Positions 62,544-64,000 of a stretch of 64,000 nt of DNA are shown one piece after another. The stretch covers positions 62,001 through 126,000 of the forward strand of contig NZ_NEHO01000009.1 in NCBI RefSeq assembly GCF_002113375.1, read 5' to 3'. The DNA comes from Pseudomonas sp. R37(2017) (GTDB lineage Bacteria > Pseudomonadota > Gammaproteobacteria > Pseudomonadales > Pseudomonadaceae). The position numbers were made by a program, and so were the translations under genes. The notes below the pieces were generated by a model, which ran no database searches, was not told where the DNA came from, and saw only the letters and a list, made by a program, of their open reading frames with translations. How positions within the stretch are numbered: position 1 is the first letter of the stretch; each line of letters opens with the position of its first letter.

Positions 62544-64000
62544 ATGAAGTTTCCAGGAAGAATTACCAGCGGCGTGCTGATGCTGATCACCAGCTGCACG
62601 GCGCTGGCTCAAAGTGAATTGGATGTACGGATCAAACCGTCCAATGATGAGCTCAAGGCCAATATAGAGGGCTATATCGGCAGCCTCGGCGATCGCGACG
62701 AGCAGGCGTTGCTGCGCTTCAGCCGTGGCGCTGAAGAGCAGGCGCGCAAGGCTGCACAGGCCTTGGGCTATTACCAACCGCACATCGACAGCGAAGTGAA
62801 AGGGGGCGAGAAGCCGCGCCTGGTGCTCACGGTCGACCCTGGCGAGCCGGTGCATCTGCGCAACGTCACGGTGCGTATCGACGGTCCGGCCGCCTCCCTC
62901 AAAGCCTTTCGGGTTCCCAAAAGCGATGTGCTCAAGCCCGGTGCGGTGCTCAATCATGGCCATTACGAAGATGCCAAGCGCCTGATTCAGAATCAGGCTT
63001 CGCGCTATGGCTTTTTCAGCGGCCGCTTCACCCGTTCAAAACTGTCGGTCGACCCGCGGGCCGGCGTCGCCGATATCGAGCTGATCTATGAAAGTGGTCC
63101 GCGCTATACCTTGGGCAAGGTCAGTTTCGAGGGTGATACACCGTTCGATGACGAGTTGCTGCAACGCATGGTGCCCTTCAAGACCGGTACGCCCTATGAC
63201 TCGGAACTGATCGCCGAGCTCAATCAGAACCTGCAATCGAGCGGCTATTTCGAAGGCGTGCGGGTGGACGCGGCGCCAACGGCCTCGAAGGAAGACGTGA
63301 TCCCGGTGGACGTCAAGCTCGAAACCCGCAAGCCGCGGACCATGGGGCTCGGCCTGGGCTTTTCCACCGACGTGGGGCCACGGGCCAAGGCCAACTGGAC
63401 CCGGCACTGGGTCAACGCCCAAGGGCACAGTTACGGCTGGGAGGCCGAAGTCTCGGCGCCGCGGCAAAACGTCGGGCTGTTCTACGACATTCCGCTGGAC
63501 CCACCTCTGACCGACAAACTGCGTTTTGCCGGTGGCTACCAGAATGAAGAAATCGCCGACAAGGATAGCCACAGCAAGCTGTTGACCCTCGGCCCCGAGT
63601 GGCACAGCAAGTTGCCCAGCGGTTGGCAACGGGTGGTATCGCTGAAGTGGCAGCGCGAGGATTACCAACTGGGCGACGACTCGGGACTCAGTACCTTGTT
63701 GATGCCTGGCGTGAGCTATGCGTACCTCAAAAGCGATAACCGCATCGACCCGCACAACGGCTATCGGCTGCAATTCGAATCCAAAGTGGCCAAGGAGGGT
63801 TTGGGCTCCGACAGCAACGTGCTCTACGGCACGGCACTGGTCAAAGGCTTGACCACGGTGTTCGACAAGCATCGTTTCCTCGGTCGGGTGCAGGTCGGCG
63901 GCAGTGCCACCAACGGCTTCAAATCGGTACCGCCATCGCTGCGCTTCTTCGCCGGTGGCGATCAGAGCGTGCGTGGCTACGACTATCAGAGCCTGTCCCC
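62544..64000 (+). CDS. tamA: translocation and assembly module protein TamA, 3' end missing
   Basis: TamA is an Omp85-family outer-membrane protein that works with TamB in outer-membrane assembly. 485 codons are visible, open to the edge of the window. A signal peptide (about 1-22, MKFPGRITSGVLMLITSCTALA) precedes three POTRA domains (about 25-265), then the beta-barrel, with GLGLGFSTDVGPRAK near its start and the conserved FFAGGDQSVRGY lid loop at about 470-481. No strong ribosome site is seen before ATG 62544; a GATGCT/AGCATC inverted repeat lies just upstream. The downstream neighbour should be tamB. Confidence 0.93.
   Translation, partial: MKFPGRITSGVLMLITSCTALAQSELDVRIKPSNDELKANIEGYIGSLGDRDEQALLRFSRGAEEQARKAAQALGYYQPHIDSEVKGGEKPRLVLTVDPGEPVHLRNVTVRIDGPAASLKAFRVPKSDVLKPGAVLNHGHYEDAKRLIQNQASRYGFFSGRFTRSKLSVDPRAGVADIELIYESGPRYTLGKVSFEGDTPFDDELLQRMVPFKTGTPYDSELIAELNQNLQSSGYFEGVRVDAAPTASKEDVIPVDVKLETRKPRTMGLGLGFSTDVGPRAKANWTRHWVNAQGHSYGWEAEVSAPRQNVGLFYDIPLDPPLTDKLRFAGGYQNEEIADKDSHSKLLTLGPEWHSKLPSGWQRVVSLKWQREDYQLGDDSGLSTLLMPGVSYAYLKSDNRIDPHNGYRLQFESKVAKEGLGSDSNVLYGTALVKGLTTVFDKHRFLGRVQVGGSATNGFKSVPPSLRFFAGGDQSVRGYDYQSLS

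Overview
The window is from a fluorescent Pseudomonas (P. fluorescens/P. putida-like). Evidence: lon-hupB-ppiD gene order, a complete leucine/isovalerate (liu) pathway, a PrrF-type iron sRNA with Fur box, a CrcY-type decoy sRNA behind a sigma-54 promoter, many GTAGGAGCGAGC-type REP/REPIN palindromes, and GC-rich coding DNA with long antisense open frames. No phage, plasmid, IS element or CRISPR array is visible.

Layout. 1-5 kb: protein quality control and nucleoid core (lon 5'-truncated, hupB, a tRNA-like relic, ppiD). 5-8.5 kb: a lipoprotein, a 28-residue ORF, an AraC-type regulator and a nitrilase-fold protein without catalytic Cys or Lys. 8.6-25 kb: a type I secretion operon (TolC, HlyD, ABC) transcribed divergently from an 11.2-kb gene for a 3749-residue secreted protein. 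That protein has two complete animal-type haem peroxidase units, many Ca-binding repeats and a 300-bp tandem RTX array. 25-29.7 kb: fadH, a PLP enzyme, cytochrome b561. 29.9-35.6 kb: 2-aminoethylphosphonate degradation (phnW, phnX), two LysR regulators and an OPA-type transporter. 35.7-41 kb: a short orphan VgrG, a YebC paralogue, an LRR-kinase, a ZapE-like ATPase. 41-44 kb: an ECF sigma/anti-sigma pair facing a catalase-like peroxidase and cytochrome b561. 44-46.8 kb: carboxypeptidase, prrF, a DUF6124-like protein, and a LexA/CI-like regulator lacking its protease dyad. 46.8-56.7 kb: liuABCD, an acyl-CoA synthetase, crcY, liuE and liuR. 56.8-64 kb: LysR, acyl-CoA dehydrogenase, a PstS-OmpA fusion, xthA, an acetyltransferase and tamA (3'-truncated).

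Genes that work together. The secretion operon very probably exports the peroxidase. The ECF sigma factor very probably reads two facing copies of one promoter motif, GGAATAA-N14-CGTCT, one before its own operon and one before the catalase operon. LiuR very probably binds near-identical palindromes before liuA (two) and liuR (one). CrcY lies inside the liu locus, so a catabolite-repression regulator is embedded in one of the catabolic regions. PrrF links the locus to iron limitation.

REPINs are numerous from 29 kb onward and absent from the first 29 kb, which holds the secretion/peroxidase locus. All assignments come from reading the sequence and remembered family features; no database search was run.
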